Shown in pieces: positions 9,002 to 18,469 of a DNA stretch of 64,000 nt. The notes under the pieces were generated by a model. It had not been told where the DNA came from and searched no databases. It was given only the letters and a program-made list of their open reading frames with translations. Source of the DNA: an uncultured Lachnospiraceae bacterium (GTDB lineage Bacteria > Bacillota > Clostridia > Lachnospirales > Lachnospiraceae); NCBI GenBank assembly GCA_910589385.1, contig CAJUTU010000013.1:11428-75427 (forward strand), written 5' to 3'. Both the position numbers and the translations under genes were made by a program. Position 1 is the first letter of the stretch; every line of letters begins with the position of its first letter.

Positions 9002-9677
9002 CTATATACCCACCTCTTTGTTCATCGCTGACGATCACGCCCTGTTTCATTGTGATCACCCGCTCGTTCATCTCGTTTACGATTTCCTGGTTATGTGTTA
9101 CCACAAGAACCGTCGTCCCCCTTTCGTTAGCTTCTTTCAGAAGGCTCATGATCTCCCATGAATTCGTCGGATCCAGATTTCCCGTAGGCTCGTCTGCCAG
9201 CAGGATAGCTGGTTCATTCACGATCGCCCTGGCAATCGCGACACGCTGCTGCTCACCACCTGATAATTCCTTTGGATTCGATTTATATTTTTGTGCCAGC
9301 CCTACCAGAGAAAGAGCTGCCGGGACTTTTTTCTTGATCACTCTGGTCGGTGTCTCGGTAACCCGCAGGGCAAATGCAATATTTTCATAAATGTTCCTGT
9401 CTTTCAGCAGACGGAAATCTTGAAATACTACGCCCAGCCCCCTTCTGTACTTGGCAATGTGGCGATGCTTCATCCGGTTCAGATTCTTGCCGTTCACAAT
9501 GATCGTTCCCTCGGTAGGATCCAGTTCCTTCATGATCAGACGGATCAAGGTTGACTTACCCGACCCACTGTCTCCTACAATGAATACAAATTCGCCCTTC
9601 TTAATCTTGACAGACACTCCATTGAGGGCGGCATTTCCTCTTGTGTACTCTTTCGTTACATTTCTAAGCTCAATCAT
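8991..9677 (-). CDS. ftsE: Cell division ATP-binding protein FtsE
   Basis: The 228-residue ABC ATPase has Walker A GDSGSGKST, signature LSGGEQQRVAIARA, Walker B ILLADEPTGNLDP and switch His in VTHNQE. I chose ATG 9677 because AGGAGG lies five bases upstream and the protein then begins MIELRNVTKEY, as in other FtsE proteins. A longer frame to 9725 adds a non-conserved tail. It works with FtsX at the division site. Confidence 0.96.
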   Translation of the reverse strand: MIELRNVTKEYTRGNAALNGVSVKIKKGEFVFIVGDSGSGKSTLIRLIMKELDPTEGTIIVNGKNLNRMKHRHIAKYRRGLGVVFQDFRLLKDRNIYENIAFALRVTETPTRVIKKKVPAALSLVGLAQKYKSNPKELSGGEQQRVAIARAIVNEPAILLADEPTGNLDPTNSWEIMSLLKEANERGTTVLVVTHNQEIVNEMNERVITMKQGVIVSDEQRGGYIDEN

Positions 9678-9797
9678 ATGCTCCTCCTGAATACGAGATT
9701 CTTTTGTATTTGGGAACTGCCTCAAAACTATCTGTACACATTGTCTTGCGGCAATTCCTCAGGAACCGCACCGAAGCAGCCTGTCCTGTGCCAGTCC

Positions 9798-10889
9798 CTA
9801 ATATTCCAATGTTTCCATATACTTCATGTATTTTACAACCATCAACGCAATCTTAAATGTGATCGCATCCTCAAACACACGCAGGTCAAGCCCTGTGCTT
9901 TTCTGCAGCTTATCCAGCCGGTAGACCAGAGTATTCCTATGGATATAAAGCTGTCTGGACGTCTCTGAAACATTTAAGCTGTTCTCAAAGAACTTATTGA
10001 TAGTGGATAACATCTCTTCATCAAACCCATCCGGGGATTTTCCTTCAAAGATTTCTTTTATAAACATCTTACACAACGGTAACGGGAGCTGGTAGATCAG
10101 ACGTCCGATACCCAGAGTGCTGTATGCCACAATGTCCCTCTCAGCATAGAAGATCTTCCCCACATCCAGCGCCAGCTTCGCTTCCTTGTAGGACTTAGAA
10201 ACCTCTTTGATGTCATTGACCACAGTGCCGTAGGCAATATGCATGTGCTCATCCTGGCTGTCTTCCTTCAAGATCGTCAGCATCTCTTTTGCCATCTTCG
10301 CCATCTCCGCACTGCCGTCCTTCTCGGACAACTCTTTCACAACGATGATGTTCCGCTCGTCTACAGCCGTAACAAAATCCCTGGCCTTCCCGCCCAGGAG
10401 GTTACGGACATTGTCCAACGCGGCACTGTCTTTTTCGTGCGAAGTCTCAACAATAAAGATAACACGTTTTACTTCTGTGTCAATATGTAATTTTTTGGCG
10501 CGGTTATAAATATCCACTAAAAGCAGATTATCCATGAGCAGGTTTTTAATAAAATTATCCTTATCGAACCGCTCTTTATATGCAATCAACAGGTTCTGGA
10601 TCTGGAATGCGGCAATCTTCCCTACCATGTAGGAATCCTCACTCTCCCCGCCCGCGAGCAGGATATATTCCAACTGCTGTTCATCAAATATCTTAAAAAA
10701 CTGACATCCCTGTATGACCTGGCTGTCTGCGGGGGAAGCCCCGAATGATAAAATGGCACTTTCAAAATCTTTACTCTCACCAAAAGTACTCGCCAATACC
10801 TTTGCCTCTGTGTCAAATACACAGAAATCAATCCTGGAAATACTTTTTAGCCCCTCAATTGTGTTCAGAAGTACCTGGTTTGTAATCAT
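9798..10889 (-). CDS. CdaR/PucR-type transcriptional regulator
   Basis: The 363-residue protein ends in the PucR C-terminal helix-turn-helix, with SRQLYIHRNTLVYRLDKLQ followed by a second helix pair, as in sugar-diacid (CdaR) and purine (PucR) regulators. The N-terminal ~130 residues look like a ligand-sensing domain and the middle like the GGDEF-like region of this family. It is upstream of ftsE on the same strand with a 120-base gap, probably its own transcription unit. A good site, GAGGAGATAGATT, precedes ATG 10889. The ligand and targets cannot be told from sequence. The 10890-11115 gap is AT-rich with no gene. Confidence 0.85.
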   Translation of the reverse strand: MITNQVLLNTIEGLKSISRIDFCVFDTEAKVLASTFGESKDFESAILSFGASPADSQVIQGCQFFKIFDEQQLEYILLAGGESEDSYMVGKIAAFQIQNLLIAYKERFDKDNFIKNLLMDNLLLVDIYNRAKKLHIDTEVKRVIFIVETSHEKDSAALDNVRNLLGGKARDFVTAVDERNIIVVKELSEKDGSAEMAKMAKEMLTILKEDSQDEHMHIAYGTVVNDIKEVSKSYKEAKLALDVGKIFYAERDIVAYSTLGIGRLIYQLPLPLCKMFIKEIFEGKSPDGFDEEMLSTINKFFENSLNVSETSRQLYIHRNTLVYRLDKLQKSTGLDLRVFEDAITFKIALMVVKYMKYMETLEY

Positions 10890-11115
10890 AATCTATCTCC
10901 TCCGCTCATCTTGTCTTGACTATGTGCACTTTCCACAAATTATCTTCTTACTATTTTACTTAAAAAATGCATATATCGTTTATATGTTAATACAAAACAC
11001 CCAAAAAATAAAGAGGAAATCCATTTTTTTTATAGCATTTCCCCATATTTTTAACAAAAAGTTCATATTTTGCGGATTTATAGAAATTATACATTCTGCA
11101 TAAGTCTGAAGAATG

Positions 11116-11823
11116 TCAGCGCCGTATCCTCCCAGACTGTAATGGAGCAGGCTGCACTCCTTTCTGCTGATCGACCAAATGAAGAAACTCCCTTTTCAAG
11201 AAAAAACGGCGTAGCTTTCTGGCAGGCCTTTTCTTTTGATCTTCCTGGATCAGGGAAAGCCCAAATCCCATCCAGACCCGCGCATTCAACAATGCTTTTG
11301 CGCCGGAAATAAAACGCTCCTGGACAGGATATGGAAGAACCGAAAGAATGCAGTCCGGCTCTACACTGTTGATCTCATTGATAATACTCTCTTCCAGTCC
11401 ACTGTCCTTGGGCAGAAGAGCCCAGCCGGCCTCAGGCATGCCTCTTAAAAGGGGGCGGACCTTCTCTTTTAAAAGCAGCAGTTCCTCTTCCCTGCCTGCC
11501 AGCAGAAACACCTTCTTCTGGCTTCTCTGGAGATATTTCAGAAGCATCTTCAAAAACACCTTTTTCTCCAGCTCTTTCAGTAAATGGCTGTCCAGGCTTT
11601 CAGAAGCATCCAAAATATCCCTTTCGCCAGGCAGAACCAGATCCATCTGATTCATCTGCCCCTTCCATTCCAGATTGTCCTGTCCCTGCACCAGCAGTTC
11701 CAGCGTCACCACCTCTACCGTGCTGAGCGTCTCGCTCCTCATATACTGTACGATCTTTTTTAATGTATCTTTCGCAGTCAGGGCATCTATTGCTATATCA
11801 AAGATTTCTATCTTGTTTTCCAT
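11116..11823 (-). CDS. WecG/TagA/CpsF-family glycosyltransferase-like protein, divergent
   Basis: Starting at ATG 11823 gives 235 residues. The pattern of the family is visible: IDIAIDALT-type start (FDIAIDALTAKDTLKKI), a central VFLLAGREEELLLLKE segment and a late PDCILSVLPYPVQERFI. Members transfer N-acetylmannosamine-type sugars in teichoic acid or capsule assembly. This copy lacks the usual TND/Asp-rich start region and may be inactive or have another role. An upstream extension to 11931 is open but lacks family similarity. Confidence 0.55.
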   Translation of the reverse strand: MENKIEIFDIAIDALTAKDTLKKIVQYMRSETLSTVEVVTLELLVQGQDNLEWKGQMNQMDLVLPGERDILDASESLDSHLLKELEKKVFLKMLLKYLQRSQKKVFLLAGREEELLLLKEKVRPLLRGMPEAGWALLPKDSGLEESIINEINSVEPDCILSVLPYPVQERFISGAKALLNARVWMGFGLSLIQEDQKKRPARKLRRFFLKREFLHLVDQQKGVQPAPLQSGRIRR

Positions 11824-11987
11824 GCCAACCCACCCGTTTCTTTCAAGACTGTCTGCATAACACCAAAATACGATAAACAGCCCCTTACTCCCGATTCGTA
11901 CAATTGTATCAAAGATGTCCATATTTTTCAATAAATTTAAAAAAATTCACACTTTTATCATCTTTTCATGAGTTGGCCTATCCCGGA

Positions 11988-12191
11988 TCATGCCTCTTTT
12001 TCTTCTGTCAGCATGCGTCTTCTTCTGGTAACCATCCCTCCGATACGCCCCGTTTCTTTTGAAGACAGAGAACGCCATCCATCCTGCAGCACCCGGTCAA
12101 GAAGTCCCAGCTCCTCCGCAATTTCATACTTTAATTTCTCTTCCGGCTCTAAATTTTTCAAATCAATTGGTTTATTCTTTTTTCCAGACAT
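11988..12191 (-). CDS. Small acid-soluble spore protein, alpha/beta type
   Basis: The 67-residue protein has KLKYEIAEELGLLDRV and the second SASP signature SSKETGRIGGMVTRR. SASPs coat and protect DNA in the dormant spore core. The start at 12191 has AAAGGAGG seven bases upstream; an in-frame extension to 12269 is probably not translated. The gene is direct evidence that the organism belongs to a sporulating lineage. Confidence 0.9.
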   Translation of the reverse strand: MSGKKNKPIDLKNLEPEEKLKYEIAEELGLLDRVLQDGWRSLSSKETGRIGGMVTRRRRMLTEEKEA

Positions 12192-12256
12192 CACAGCCTC
12201 CTTTTTTGTATCCGCCCTTGTATCTGGGCGCGTATTCAAAGTATTGCCAAAAAGTA

Positions 12257-12284
12257 AAAAGGCATTCAATCCAGAATGCCTTTT
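12257..12284 (-). terminator. Intrinsic terminator after the PspC gene
   Basis: AAAAGGCATTC and GAATGCCTTTT form an 11-bp perfect stem with a six-base loop, followed on the minus strand by a T-rich tract. Confidence 0.8.
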
Positions 12285-12350
12285 CTTTAAGAAACCATTA
12301 ATTTTTCAAAATATCTGCCTTTCCTTATAAAATGCAGGAATTACCTGAGT

Positions 12351-12548
12351 TTATATCTCATCCGGGATGATCACTGCAGCAATAAAATATGCCACAGTGC
12401 AGGTACCTGCGCTGCATACTGCCGCAAGCACAACTGCAAGCCTGATCAGAGTCGCATCCACATTAAAATATTCTCCCACGCCACCGCATACTCCGCAAAT
12501 CATTCGGTTTCTTCGTGAACGAAATAGTTTCTTTTGTTCCATATTCAT
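12351..12548 (-). CDS. PspC domain membrane protein
   Basis: The 65-residue protein begins KKLFRSRRNRMICGVCGGVGEYFNVDA, the PspC signature, followed by one or two hydrophobic segments (about 36-62). PspC proteins take part in envelope-stress responses. It is the last gene of a minus-strand group with a DUF4097 protein, a HAAS/DUF1700 protein and a PadR regulator. GTGAGGAG precedes the start. Confidence 0.92.
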   Translation of the reverse strand: MNMEQKKLFRSRRNRMICGVCGGVGEYFNVDATLIRLAVVLAAVCSAGTCTVAYFIAAVIIPDEI

Positions 12549-12639
12549 TACTCCTCACTTTCTTTGAAATTAATATTATTTTAATGAAGAACAGCCAAAA
12601 AGCAACTTAAATATTTCTTTATCCACTTAATTATGACTG

Positions 12640-13524
12640 TCATTCTTCAAACACTACCGTTACAGATCCGATTCCACATTCTATCTCCATGTTCTTACTT
12701 CCACCATTGTTGATCGTGCATTCTTTATCCAGGCCGCTGAAAGAATCATTACCTACGACCAATTCGCCAATCCCGCAGCTCAGTTCATAGTTATAATCCT
12801 GCTGATTGCCGACCGCCGTATATGCCACAGAACCGACGCCGCATTCTATATCAACTTCACGCACAGCCTCCCCGCGGACAAATGCCTCTCCTGCGCCGCA
12901 CTCCAGGCTCAGCTCATCAGCTGTAAAAGAATCAAGAGATACCTGGCCTGCGCCAACCTCAATATCCAGTTCCTTTGCCCTGATCTCATCCGTGTACAAT
13001 ATCCCTGCGCCCACAAGTAAGGAAACCTCATCAAACTGCATCCCCTCCGGAATCTGGATCAACAGGATCCCCTGTGACTGATACTGGCTTTTTGACCAGC
13101 TGTCCCAGGACTTTCTGTTCTGCAGCTCTATCTTTAATTCCTTGTCTTTCTGGGGAATCACGAGATCCTTCATCATCTTCTCTGTGATACCGCTGGTATC
13201 GACGACAATATCGCTTTCTTCCCCTTTTATGATGCTCACCTCCAGACAGGTCACATCAATATCTAATTCACGGATGTCGGAATATCTGGAAACCGATGCA
13301 CTATTTCCCGAATGATATTCTACAGACGCTGCATCATCCGTGCCGCCGCTGACAGAACCATCATGGCCGTCCCAAAAGTAATTTTCCCATCTGTCGTGGA
13401 TTCCAAATGCCTCTCTGATACCGCTCACCGTTGCTCCAAGCACAAGCCCGGCAATGCACAGGGCGATTCCCAGCACAACAAGTGAAATACATATGATCCA
13501 AAAAGCTTTCCAACCCTTTTTCAT
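12640..13524 (-). CDS. Membrane-anchored DUF4097 (beta-solenoid) protein
   Basis: From ATG 13524 (GGGGGAGG four bases upstream) the protein has 294 residues. It has one N-terminal TM (about residues 4-28) and an extracytoplasmic domain of repeated short strands such as VGAGILYTDEI, VGAGQVSLDSF, CGAGEAFVRGE, CGVGSVAYTA and CGIGSVTVVFEE. That pattern is typical of DUF4097/LiaG-like putative adhesins. A GTG at 13539 also opens the frame but is less well placed. It closely follows the HAAS gene, suggesting one operon under the PadR protein. Confidence 0.85.
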   Translation of the reverse strand: MKKGWKAFWIICISLVVLGIALCIAGLVLGATVSGIREAFGIHDRWENYFWDGHDGSVSGGTDDAASVEYHSGNSASVSRYSDIRELDIDVTCLEVSIIKGEESDIVVDTSGITEKMMKDLVIPQKDKELKIELQNRKSWDSWSKSQYQSQGILLIQIPEGMQFDEVSLLVGAGILYTDEIRAKELDIEVGAGQVSLDSFTADELSLECGAGEAFVRGEAVREVDIECGVGSVAYTAVGNQQDYNYELSCGIGELVVGNDSFSGLDKECTINNGGSKNMEIECGIGSVTVVFEE

Positions 13525-13535
13525 CTTCCTCCCCC

Positions 13536-14366
13536 TCACATTCTCTTTTTATGAAACGGCTTTCGGCAGAGCCCCACAAAGAATTGGAACAATGCCGGGA
13601 ATATGATCATACACAATCGGACCGCCGCAACAACAGCAACCAGGCCGATCACAAAGATCACAAGCCCAAATCCGACTGCCAGAAGCGCCGCGGGCGGAGA
13701 AAAAAACAGCTTTCCAAGCCCTCCAGCCACAATTGCAAATCCTGCGATCATAATTGCGCCCGCACATATCACAAGCGCAAGAAAGATTCCAAATGCCGCA
13801 CATACAAGTCCAAACACTGTCGCAGCTGCCGCCACCGCCATCGGGACAATAACCGGAAACGCAAAGACCGCAATGAGTACGATAAGCACTATTTTTAAGC
13901 CCTTGCTGGTCCAGGGGCCGCCCCTTTCCCCATAAGAAGTATTCCCCTGCATATCACTTCCCATACCGCTTGAATACACATTCCCTCCATCATTATATGC
14001 ACTGCCGTTTCCATTGGATTCTTTTGTCCCACCGCAGGCATAAGGACCATAAGAATACCGATACTGGCCCTGCTCTTTCTTCTCTGCCTTTGGCTCCCTG
14101 CGTGCAAGGTCATCTTTCTTTACAAACTGCGCGTCCATATATCCACGTTCCGTAAACTCGCCGCTGTCCGTGCCGCCTTTTAAACCAGCCTTTATCAAAG
14201 CCGCAACCTTCGCCGGGCCTCCCAGCTCCTTAAGGACCTGTTCTTCATTTTCCTTGCCGGCGTCCGCAAAATAATCCGAATAATATTGCAAGGCTTCTTC
14301 CCGCTCCTCGGCAGGGACTCCTACAAGCAGGCTGTCCAATTCCCTCATAAATTCTTCGTAGCTCAT
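13536..14366 (-). CDS. HAAS/DUF1700 membrane protein
   Basis: ATG 14366 overlaps the stop of the PadR gene as ATGA, so the 276-residue product is translationally coupled to it. The N-terminus (MSYEEFMRELDSLLVGVP, then EEREEALQYYSDYFADAG) is the HAAS signaling domain usually encoded beside PadR regulators. A Gly/Ser/Tyr-rich linker and four hydrophobic segments from about residue 140 follow. It likely senses or relays envelope state to the PadR regulator. Confidence 0.88.
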   Translation of the reverse strand: MSYEEFMRELDSLLVGVPAEEREEALQYYSDYFADAGKENEEQVLKELGGPAKVAALIKAGLKGGTDSGEFTERGYMDAQFVKKDDLARREPKAEKKEQGQYRYSYGPYACGGTKESNGNGSAYNDGGNVYSSGMGSDMQGNTSYGERGGPWTSKGLKIVLIVLIAVFAFPVIVPMAVAAAATVFGLVCAAFGIFLALVICAGAIMIAGFAIVAGGLGKLFFSPPAALLAVGFGLVIFVIGLVAVVAAVRLCMIIFPALFQFFVGLCRKPFHKKRM

Positions 14367-14686
14367 CCAGTCACCCCTCCCAAAAATATCTCCGAAATTT
14401 TTTTCGAATAGCTTTTCCATTCACCTTTATACAAATTCAACTGTACTGCACCCTTTTCTGTCACCTTATAATACCGTCTGTTCCTGCCGTCAAACTGTCT
14501 GTCATATACTTCCAGACACTCATCTTTCTGCAGACGCCTCAGCACAGGATACAACGTAGATTCAGATACGTCGATTGCCTTGCGCACATCCTGTGTGATC
14601 TTGTACCCGTAAGTCCCTTCCGCTTCCCGCGATACGACCGCAAGCACGATTGCATCCAGAAGCGCCGCGCCAGTGTTAAATACCAT
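14363..14686 (-). CDS. PadR family transcriptional regulator
   Basis: The 107-residue winged-helix protein has EGTYGYKITQDVRK, the recognition-helix region DVSESTLYPVLRRLQKDE and the wing GRNRRYYKVTEKG, all typical of PadR. It heads the PadR-HAAS-DUF4097-PspC group and overlaps the HAAS gene. PadR proteins usually repress their own operon. The 14687-14836 gap is very AT-rich and is where its promoter and operator would lie; I could not pick a single site. Confidence 0.93.
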   Translation of the reverse strand: MVFNTGAALLDAIVLAVVSREAEGTYGYKITQDVRKAIDVSESTLYPVLRRLQKDECLEVYDRQFDGRNRRYYKVTEKGAVQLNLYKGEWKSYSKKISEIFLGGVTG

Positions 14687-14836
14687 TTAACCACCTCTTT
14701 TTATAAATGAGCACTCCTAATAATAGAAAATAATAATATTACTGATTCCTCAATATTGTTTTACTTTCTATATTATATTCTGTATAATATTATCTGTCAA
14801 TATAATTTTATATATTTTTACAATAAATTTGAAAAG

Positions 14837-17800
14837 CTATACCACGATCTCCTGTTTCAGAGTAAAGGAATATATGATTTTTTCTTTCACGTGTTTTTTC
14901 AACAGCTGCTCCAGGGCCGCCCCATAATATTCTAACTGGGAATGGTATTTATCCCGCAGTTCTTCAGCAGTTTTCACCTGATCCGTCTTATAATCAAGCA
15001 CAACCAATTCCCCGTCTTCTTCAAAGCAGACATCAATGATCCCCTGGATAAGGATCACTTCTCCGCCTGGCTCCTCCGGGTAAATTTCCTGCGCATCCAC
15101 CCCCAGCACAAAGGGCTGTTCTTTATAAAGAAGAGACTGCAATGCCGCTTTGTGCATCCTCTGCCCAGAGGGGCAGTTTAAGAATCCAAGGATATCCTTG
15201 ATCCGGATACAGGCAGCCATCTCCTCTGAAAGCTTTTTTTCCTCTTGAAGGCGGCAGATCGTATCCTGTAGTTCTTCTTTTTTGTATTCTTTAGTAAAAT
15301 CAAGGAGCTCCAGAAATTTATGATAAGCGCTTCCCCGAGAAGCGCCTTTCAGTTCCTCTTCCTCCTGCAAAAACTGTGGGATCAGAGGAATCACATCCGG
15401 TTCTTCAAATGAAAGTTCCCCACCTTCCTCAGAAAGATACGCACGCTTTTTTAATTCCGAAACAGTGAACTTCATTTTCAGCCTCCGTGCATTTTCAAAT
15501 GGATAGGAAAATCCAGCCTGCTCTTCCAGATGCTCTTTCAATTTGTGGTCATATACTCTCTGTGCGTCCCAGTGCTCCAGGACTTCTCTTGCCAGGCTCT
15601 CTGCCTTTTCCTCTACAGCCTCCTGTAAAGCGGCATCCCGGCCGTTCCTGACATAAATCTGTATCGGCGCTTCCCGTCCGCAGACAACAGGAAGCATCCA
15701 ATCCAAATAACTCCTGGCGCCAGACAGGCTGCAGAACGAAAGCGCGCCTTCCTTATGCAGGCCGGATCCTTGCTGTGCAGCAGTCTCCAGCACCTCTTCT
15801 GCCTTGGGAAGCTGCCCGGTCAGGATCAACTTTTCCTTTGCGCGGGTCATCGCCACATAAAGGACCCGAAGCTCCTCCCCCAGATTTTCCAGCTTTACAT
15901 TTTGCTGGATGACCTTTTTCAAAAATGTAGGAATCTTTGTCCTGCGCTTAAGATCCACAGCGTCAATCCCCACTCCCCACTCCGGGTGGATGATCACACT
16001 CCCCCTCATGTCCTGCGTGTTAAACCGCTTTCCCATACCAACTGCAAATACTGCCGGGAACTCCAGACCTTTACTTTTGTGGATACTCATGATACGGACA
16101 GTATCTGACTGCTCATCCGCAATATTCGCTTCTCCATAATCCACGTCATATTTCCTGAGCTGCTCAATATAACGCACAAAATTAAACAATCCCTTGTAGC
16201 TGGTTTTCTCAAATGCGGCTGCTTTCTCTACAAGCATTTCCACATTTGCCGCACGCTGCTCTCCGCCTGGCATAGCCGCCACATAAAGCCCATAGCCGGT
16301 TTCTTCGAGGATTTTCCAGATCAGCTCATGGATCGCCGTGTAGGGAACCATCTCCCGAAAATGCTCCAACTGCCTGTAAAATGCATCCAGACGCTTCCAT
16401 AGCTGCCGGCCAGACAGTTCACCGTCCGTTTGGTGCACTTTCCCGGCGGACACATAGCTCTGTGCCGCCTCATAAAAAGTCCCTTCCGGGAACGCTGTAC
16501 GGATTTCTGCCATCTGCCGTGCATCCAGGCCTGCAAATGGAGATGCCAGCACAGCGGCCAAGGGCACATCCTGTCTCTGGTTATCCAAAAGCCTTAAATA
16601 GTCTAAAAGCACACTGACCTCATAGGCTTCAAAATATCCCTCCCGGCTGCCCGCATAAGCCGGAATCCCTTCTTCCGTCAAAACCGCAGAAAATGTGTCC
16701 GCCCATCCTCTCATACTGCGGGTCAAGATTACGATGTCCCGATATTGCATCCTCCGGAACTGTCCGGACTTTTTATCTTTCACCTGCCCTGTGCGCACCA
16801 ATTCATGGATCCGCTTCGCCACCATCCGGGCCTCCAATTCTATCCCCGTCCCTTCCACCTCTGCTTCCACATCATCCGATGTGTCCAGAAGAAGCAGCTC
16901 CGTTTCATTGGCCGAAGTGCCGTCCTCCTTCAGAAATGGTTCAAATGACGCCCCAGGGTAAAGGGCTGCCTGCCCATCATAGGCAATCCCGCCCAGTTCC
17001 TTTCGCATGATCCGCCGGAACACATCGTTGACACTGTCCAGCACTTCCGTCCTGCTCCGAAAGTTCTTATGAAGGTCGATCCGCTGCCTGTCACTGTCCT
17101 CTACACTGTAAGTATCATATTTTTCCATAAACAGCTCAGGCCGTGACAGCCGGAACCGATAAATACTCTGTTTCACATCCCCCACCATGAAAATATTATT
17201 TTTCCCACGGCTGACTGTAGAAACACTGGTCAATATAGTCTCCTGGATCAGGTTGCTGTCCTGATATTCATCGATCATTACTTCCACAAACTGTTCCTGA
17301 TATTCCCGGGCAGACAAAGAAGGAACCAGCTCCCCCTCCTGTTCCTCTGTGAGGATCTGAAGGGCAAACTGCTCCATATCACTGAAATCAATCATATTTT
17401 TACTTTTCTTTTTTAAAGAAAAGGCATGGCCAAACTCTTGCACCAATCCTGTAAAAACCGTCATCATTCCATAAGAATCCGCCATATCCTTTAACATTTC
17501 CTCTGGTTCCTGATAAAAATATATCCCGCTCAGATCCTTCATCAGTTTTTTTACCTGGTCCCGGAGTGTTTTGATCCTATCCCTCTTTTTGGCAGACACA
17601 GCTTCATCCTTTTTGGCAGACAGGCGTTTCCATTTCAGATCCGAAACTTTTGCAGACATTTCTGCATATGTGGAGGCCAAAGCGATTTCTGAAAGCATTT
17701 CCCGGTCTGCTTCCAGCATATCTGCATACATATAAGGCCCGTCCGCTTCTTCACAAATCCGGATTCCCTCATCCAAAAGCGCCTGCAGGTCTGCAAGATA

Positions 17801-18469
17801 CTGTTTCATCTCGTCCACTGCTCTTGTAAAATATATGGGTTCCTTCGCATCCCCGCAGCCGTCAGAGGGACGGTACATCTGCACACACTCCTGTAGCCAT
17901 TTATCCGGCTGCGGATAGCTTCTGGAATATTCATATAACTGTAAGATAAGTTCTTCCAGTTTCCTGTCGTTTTTCCCGCTGCCCGCTTTTTCCACGAAAT
18001 CCAGGAACTCTTGTTTCCCTTCTGCATAACAGGACTCCAGCACTTCCTCCAGAACATCCTGCTTCAACAGTTTTAATTCCCCTTCCTCTGCAATACGGAA
18101 TCCCGGGTCTATGTCAATCACATGAAAATGTTCCCTTATAACAGAAAGACAAAAACTATGGATCGTCGTAACCTGCGCGCTGTGGATCAAGGTTGCCTGG
18201 CGCTGCAGATGCACATCCTCCGGGCTTTCCTCCAATACTCTTTCAATTGCCTCACGGATCCGTTCTTTCATTTCTGCAGCCGCCGCCTCTGTAAACGTTA
18301 CGATCAAAAGCTGGTCTACATCTACCGGATTGTTTGGATCTGTCAGCATCTGGATGATTCTTTCCACCAGCACTGCCGTCTTCCCGGAACCTGCAGCGGC
18401 AGAGACCAGAATATTCCTGTTTCGAAGCCGGATGACTTTCTGCTGTTCTTCTGTCCACTGTACGCTCAT
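14837..18469 (-). CDS. addA: ATP-dependent helicase/nuclease subunit A
   Basis: The 1210-residue protein matches the length of AddA. It has the SF1 Walker A AAAGSGKTAVLVERI near residue 24, motif II IDEYQDSN, motif VI VAMTRAKEKLIL and a C-terminal RecB-type nuclease with LVVLDYKTDQV. AddAB resects double-strand breaks for RecA loading in Firmicutes and degrades foreign linear DNA. The start overlaps the addB stop as ATGA. No terminator hairpin is evident after the stop. Confidence 0.97.
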   Translation of the reverse strand: MSVQWTEEQQKVIRLRNRNILVSAAAGSGKTAVLVERIIQMLTDPNNPVDVDQLLIVTFTEAAAAEMKERIREAIERVLEESPEDVHLQRQATLIHSAQVTTIHSFCLSVIREHFHVIDIDPGFRIAEEGELKLLKQDVLEEVLESCYAEGKQEFLDFVEKAGSGKNDRKLEELILQLYEYSRSYPQPDKWLQECVQMYRPSDGCGDAKEPIYFTRAVDEMKQYLADLQALLDEGIRICEEADGPYMYADMLEADREMLSEIALASTYAEMSAKVSDLKWKRLSAKKDEAVSAKKRDRIKTLRDQVKKLMKDLSGIYFYQEPEEMLKDMADSYGMMTVFTGLVQEFGHAFSLKKKSKNMIDFSDMEQFALQILTEEQEGELVPSLSAREYQEQFVEVMIDEYQDSNLIQETILTSVSTVSRGKNNIFMVGDVKQSIYRFRLSRPELFMEKYDTYSVEDSDRQRIDLHKNFRSRTEVLDSVNDVFRRIMRKELGGIAYDGQAALYPGASFEPFLKEDGTSANETELLLLDTSDDVEAEVEGTGIELEARMVAKRIHELVRTGQVKDKKSGQFRRMQYRDIVILTRSMRGWADTFSAVLTEEGIPAYAGSREGYFEAYEVSVLLDYLRLLDNQRQDVPLAAVLASPFAGLDARQMAEIRTAFPEGTFYEAAQSYVSAGKVHQTDGELSGRQLWKRLDAFYRQLEHFREMVPYTAIHELIWKILEETGYGLYVAAMPGGEQRAANVEMLVEKAAAFEKTSYKGLFNFVRYIEQLRKYDVDYGEANIADEQSDTVRIMSIHKSKGLEFPAVFAVGMGKRFNTQDMRGSVIIHPEWGVGIDAVDLKRRTKIPTFLKKVIQQNVKLENLGEELRVLYVAMTRAKEKLILTGQLPKAEEVLETAAQQGSGLHKEGALSFCSLSGARSYLDWMLPVVCGREAPIQIYVRNGRDAALQEAVEEKAESLAREVLEHWDAQRVYDHKLKEHLEEQAGFSYPFENARRLKMKFTVSELKKRAYLSEEGGELSFEEPDVIPLIPQFLQEEEELKGASRGSAYHKFLELLDFTKEYKKEELQDTICRLQEEKKLSEEMAACIRIKDILGFLNCPSGQRMHKAALQSLLYKEQPFVLGVDAQEIYPEEPGGEVILIQGIIDVCFEEDGELVVLDYKTDQVKTAEELRDKYHSQLEYYGAALEQLLKKHVKEKIIYSFTLKQEIVV

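Noticed and set aside
13551..13935. Overlapping plus-strand frames of 110-115 residues
   Set aside because: They are antisense to the HAAS membrane protein and are low-complexity shadows.
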